Below, piece by piece: positions 31,857 to 33,895 of a stretch of 33,895 nt of DNA. Numbering within the stretch: the stretch's first letter is position 1; every line of letters starts with the position of its first letter. A model generated the notes under the pieces. The model saw only the letters and a program-made list of their open reading frames with translations, made no database searches and had not been told where the DNA came from. Position numbers and translations under genes: made by a program. The DNA comes from Bacillota bacterium (GTDB lineage: Bacteria > Bacillota > Clostridia > Christensenellales > UMGS416), in the NCBI GenBank assembly GCA_023422005.1, contig JAEZSC010000070.1, positions 1 to 33,895 on the forward strand. The letters are read 5' to 3'.

Positions 31857-32459
31857 ATGAAAAAGGCAAGGGTCCTCGTCATTGCCATCGCAGTCGCTCT
31901 CATGGCCATGGGTATTGGCTACGCCGCGTGGAGCCAGATCCTCCCCATGACTGTGGACGGCAATACCTCCCACATCGATGTCATCTACAGTGATGCTCAG
32001 GTTACCTATGAAAAGTATCTGGACGTCACCGCAACTAAGGCAAGCAACGGGAAGTCCCTTGCCGTTGTGGCCAATGACTTCTACCCCAACGCCCAGTGCG
32101 TCTTCACAGCCACCATCACGAACAACGGTACGATGCCTGTGGTTCTGAAGAGCTTCACTATGGTCCCCGACTCCAATTTACTTGGTACCGAGAATCCCGC
32201 CAATTACATCATGTCCATTAAGTCAAATAGCACCGACCCTGCGTTGAACCTCGATATCGCCAATCTCCTTTTCCAGCTTGACGATATCAAGAACGTGAGT
32301 GTTACCCCGATTCGCATCGAGCCCAATGGTGGTTCCTTCACCATGACCTACACACTCAAAATGGACGACGTTGTTGGGCTGCCCGGCGCAAATCCCTATG
32401 AAGAGAAGGACTTCGCTTTCAGCTTGACCCCCTATTTCGAGACCACGAGCCAGGAATAA
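31857..32459 (+). CDS. SipW-type secreted protein 1 (TasA/camelysin-like)
   Basis: 200 residues, ATG with AAGGAG 9 bases upstream. The N-terminus MKKARVLVIAIAVALMAMGI followed by GYAAWSQ is the SipW-dependent signal peptide: basic start, hydrophobic core, then G-x-x-Y-A-x-W/F-S. Such proteins are processed by the ER-type signal peptidase SipW and include TasA and CalY, which build biofilm fibres. The mature part is beta-rich, with the conserved N-D-F-Y-P-N-A-x-C-V-F-T-A-T-I-T-N-N-G-T-M-P-V block typical for this group and a C-terminal FSLTPYFETT. It leads three tandem paralogues. Confidence 0.8.
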   Translation: MKKARVLVIAIAVALMAMGIGYAAWSQILPMTVDGNTSHIDVIYSDAQVTYEKYLDVTATKASNGKSLAVVANDFYPNAQCVFTATITNNGTMPVVLKSFTMVPDSNLLGTENPANYIMSIKSNSTDPALNLDIANLLFQLDDIKNVSVTPIRIEPNGGSFTMTYTLKMDDVVGLPGANPYEEKDFAFSLTPYFETTSQE

Positions 32460-32470
32460 TCAACTCGCGC

Positions 32471-32498
32471 CCCGGCTGGCGGCTGGCCGCCAGCCGGG
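32471..32498 (+). terminator. Intercistronic 12-bp hairpin between SipW-type genes 1 and 2
   Basis: Perfect stem CCCGGCTGGCGG / CCGCCAGCCGGG with loop CTGG, 11 bases behind the first stop codon, followed by ACTTTATG, a weak U-tract. Best read as a partial terminator or mRNA 3'-end stabiliser that lowers expression of genes 2 and 3 relative to gene 1. Confidence 0.55.
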
Positions 32499-32534
32499 AC
32501 TTTATGATTCTATCCACCATGGGAGGAATCAAAG

Positions 32535-33077
32535 ATGACGAAAATCAAGCTCATCGCTCTGGTCGTGGCGATCGCCGTTACGTTCATGGGGGTGGGCTAT
32601 TCCCTTTGGACACAAAGCATTCCGATCACGATGTCCGGTTCGCTGGGCACCTTCAAAGTCCAGGTGACTGGCGCCAAGGCCGTGAAAGCCGACGGCGGGC
32701 TGGAGGACGAAGCGCTGGCTTCAGCCAGCCACAGTTCGGTTTCCGCGGTGCTCACAGCAGCGAAGCTATTGCCCAACGGCACTCGCAAATATGTTGTTAC
32801 ATTTAAGAATGTTGGAGACGCCAACGCTGTTTTAAAGAAAGTCACGCTGACACCAAAGGCCGGTGATCATGCCTTACTGAGTTGCGTCGGTATCAAGATA
32901 GAAGAGAAGGACAAGGTGGAAATGGGCGCTGTCCGCAACGTCACCTTGAACCAGACGATAAATTCCGGCGACAGCCTGACGCTGACGGCCGTCCTTTCTC
33001 TGGCCGAAGATGCCACGCTAACCGATCAGGAGCAGGCGTTTGAAATTGAACTAAGGCCTCTCTTTGAACAGAAGTAA
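32535..33077 (+). CDS. SipW-type secreted protein 2
   Basis: 180 residues, ATG with GGGAGG 8 bases upstream. Signal MTKIKLIALVVAIAVTFMGV then GYSLWTQSIP. The mature part is beta-rich: ITMSGSLGTFKVQVTGAKAV, then LLPNGTRKYVVTFKNVGDAN, then INSGDSLTLTAVLSL and a C-terminal FEIELRPLFEQK. It shares with its neighbours the W-[ST]-Q-x-[IL]-P start, the N/D-rich central block and the F-x-[IL]-x-x-x-[FY] end, so it is a diverged tandem duplicate. Likely exported and part of the same extracellular structure. Confidence 0.78.
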   Translation: MTKIKLIALVVAIAVTFMGVGYSLWTQSIPITMSGSLGTFKVQVTGAKAVKADGGLEDEALASASHSSVSAVLTAAKLLPNGTRKYVVTFKNVGDANAVLKKVTLTPKAGDHALLSCVGIKIEEKDKVEMGAVRNVTLNQTINSGDSLTLTAVLSLAEDATLTDQEQAFEIELRPLFEQK

Positions 33078-33135
33078 AACGGTGGCAGGCGAAAGCGCCA
33101 GGCATAGCCTTGTTGATGTAAAGGAGTTCGCGGAT

Positions 33136-33705
33136 ATGAAAAAGATGCGCATCCTCGTTGTAGTTCTCATTGCAGCCCTCACCCTGACGGGCATTGGTTA
33201 TGCGGCCTGGAGCCAGTCCCTTCCGATGAATGTAGGCGGCACGCTTGGCAACTTTGAAGTGATCGTAGATGAAGCGACCACCAATGGCGTGGCTAACGCG
33301 ACTGCCACCATCGCCGATGACAAGTTCTCGGTGGACTTGAAAGCCTCCGACCTTTATCCCGACAGCAGCCGGCAGTCCATCTATACGATCAAGATGAAGA
33401 ACACTGGCACCATGCCGGTCAAGCTGTCATCTTATAGCGTATCCAACATCTATGGCCCTGTGGGCGCCCTGACCGTGGGCATCGCCGAGCCGAATGCCGG
33501 CAAGGACGGCAAGGAAATCGCTGTCAGTCTGGCCACGAACAACACAGTTGCTTCGCCGGGGCAGATCGTTGTTCCGGTCAAGGGAGATGTAACCATCAAG
33601 GTATATCTGACGATGTTGAGTACGGTGGGCAACGAATATAACAAGCCCAATGCCGACGACAGGGTTTTCGGTTTCAGGATCCAGGCCAATTGCGAGCAGG
33701 AATGA
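33136..33705 (+). CDS. SipW-type secreted protein 3
   Basis: 189 residues from ATG 33136, which has AAAGGAG 10 bases upstream; the frame stays open to 33064 but that part overlaps gene 2 and has no signal. Signal MKKMRILVVVLIAALTLTGI then GYAAWSQSLP, nearly the same as in gene 1. The mature part MNVGGTLGNFEVIVDEATTN resembles gene 2 at that place and KASDLYPDSSRQSIYTIKMK with NTGTMPVKL resembles gene 1. The end VFGFRIQANCEQE has one Cys. A strong terminator follows. Confidence 0.78.
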   Translation: MKKMRILVVVLIAALTLTGIGYAAWSQSLPMNVGGTLGNFEVIVDEATTNGVANATATIADDKFSVDLKASDLYPDSSRQSIYTIKMKNTGTMPVKLSSYSVSNIYGPVGALTVGIAEPNAGKDGKEIAVSLATNNTVASPGQIVVPVKGDVTIKVYLTMLSTVGNEYNKPNADDRVFGFRIQANCEQE

Positions 33706-33720
33706 TCCGCGCCCGTGTGA

Positions 33721-33750
33721 GCCGGGGCTACTCCAAGCCCCGGCTTTTTT
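33721..33750 (+). terminator. Intrinsic terminator of the SipW-type cluster
   Basis: 9-bp perfect stem GCCGGGGCT / AGCCCCGGC with loop ACTCCA and a run of six T, 15 bases behind the third gene. Confidence 0.9.
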
Positions 33751-33810
33751 ATGAACACAAAAGTGTTTGTTGATCGATTCAATCCATCCTTATTATGGTA
33801 TACTGTATAT

Positions 33811-33895
33811 ATGGATAAACGCGAGAAAAAAATCATCGGGATCTTTTGCTGCCTGCTCCTTTTTGCCGGCGCGAATCTGATCATGCCCAGGTTGC
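33811..33895 (+). CDS. N-terminus of a membrane or secreted protein (partial)
   Basis: An ATG at 33811 opens a frame to the window end: MDKREKKIIGIFCCLLLFAG followed by ANLIMPRL. A charged start followed by a hydrophobic segment means a signal or anchor. There is no ribosome binding site, and a TATACT (33799-33804) lies only 6 bases before the ATG, so either the message is leaderless or the real start differs. It could be a signal peptidase for the preceding SipW-type proteins, but nothing visible proves it. Confidence 0.35.
   Translation, partial: MDKREKKIIGIFCCLLLFAGANLIMPRL

Overview
The window looks like chromosome of a spore-forming, fairly GC-rich member of the class Clostridia. The evidence is the gene content: a Firmicutes-type acpS / nnr / ndoAI-ndoA (MazEF) neighbourhood, a CotF-like spore coat pair, YitT, a YhfC-family membrane protease, tandem SipW-type secreted proteins, and strong AGGAGG ribosome binding sites. 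The species cannot be named from the sequence. Most genes are GC-rich; about 9.2-12.4 kb is visibly AT-richer.

Left part (1-9.2 kb). After the 3' end of a GNAT gene and a small zinc-ribbon membrane protein come seven minus-strand genes: rbsK, a YhfC-like protease, a small lipoprotein, pdp, ahcY, mtaD and a large propeller-type lipoprotein. pdp-ahcY-mtaD form a nucleoside/SAH salvage set: AhcY releases adenosine from SAH, MtaD deaminates SAH/MTA/adenosine, Pdp phosphorolyses pyrimidine nucleosides and RbsK phosphorylates ribose. A bidirectional terminator closes the run at about 0.5 kb, and a good promoter sits upstream of rbsK.

Island (9.2-12.4 kb). Two plus-strand genes, a 620-aa coiled-coil lipoprotein and a membrane-anchored XRE regulator, lie between two 27-bp near-identical direct repeats. 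This suggests acquired DNA.

Middle (12.4-25 kb). Two HAD phosphatases, YitT, the MazEF-type ndoAI/ndoA pair, nnr, acpS and a P1-family peptidase are followed by a divergent MoxR-DUF58-transglutaminase (TgpA-like) operon with its own promoter. Then come recX and two spore-coat-like genes.

Right part (25-33.9 kb). A three-gene ABC-2 exporter operon lies just behind a 54-codon gene and a strong terminator, an arrangement that suggests attenuation. Next are a diguanylate cyclase broken by a one-base frameshift, and a region with an intact tRNA-Pro(GGG) plus two extra copies of its 3' end, each with its own terminator hairpin, which points to serial integration at the tRNA. A DUF805 gene lies between these copies. 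The window ends with three tandem SipW-type secreted proteins behind a promoter that carries four ATAAGAT boxes at exactly 11-bp spacing. A dispersed two-hairpin repeat occurs three times (about 6.5, 23.6 and 25.2 kb). No CRISPR array, rRNA, transposase or integrase gene was seen.
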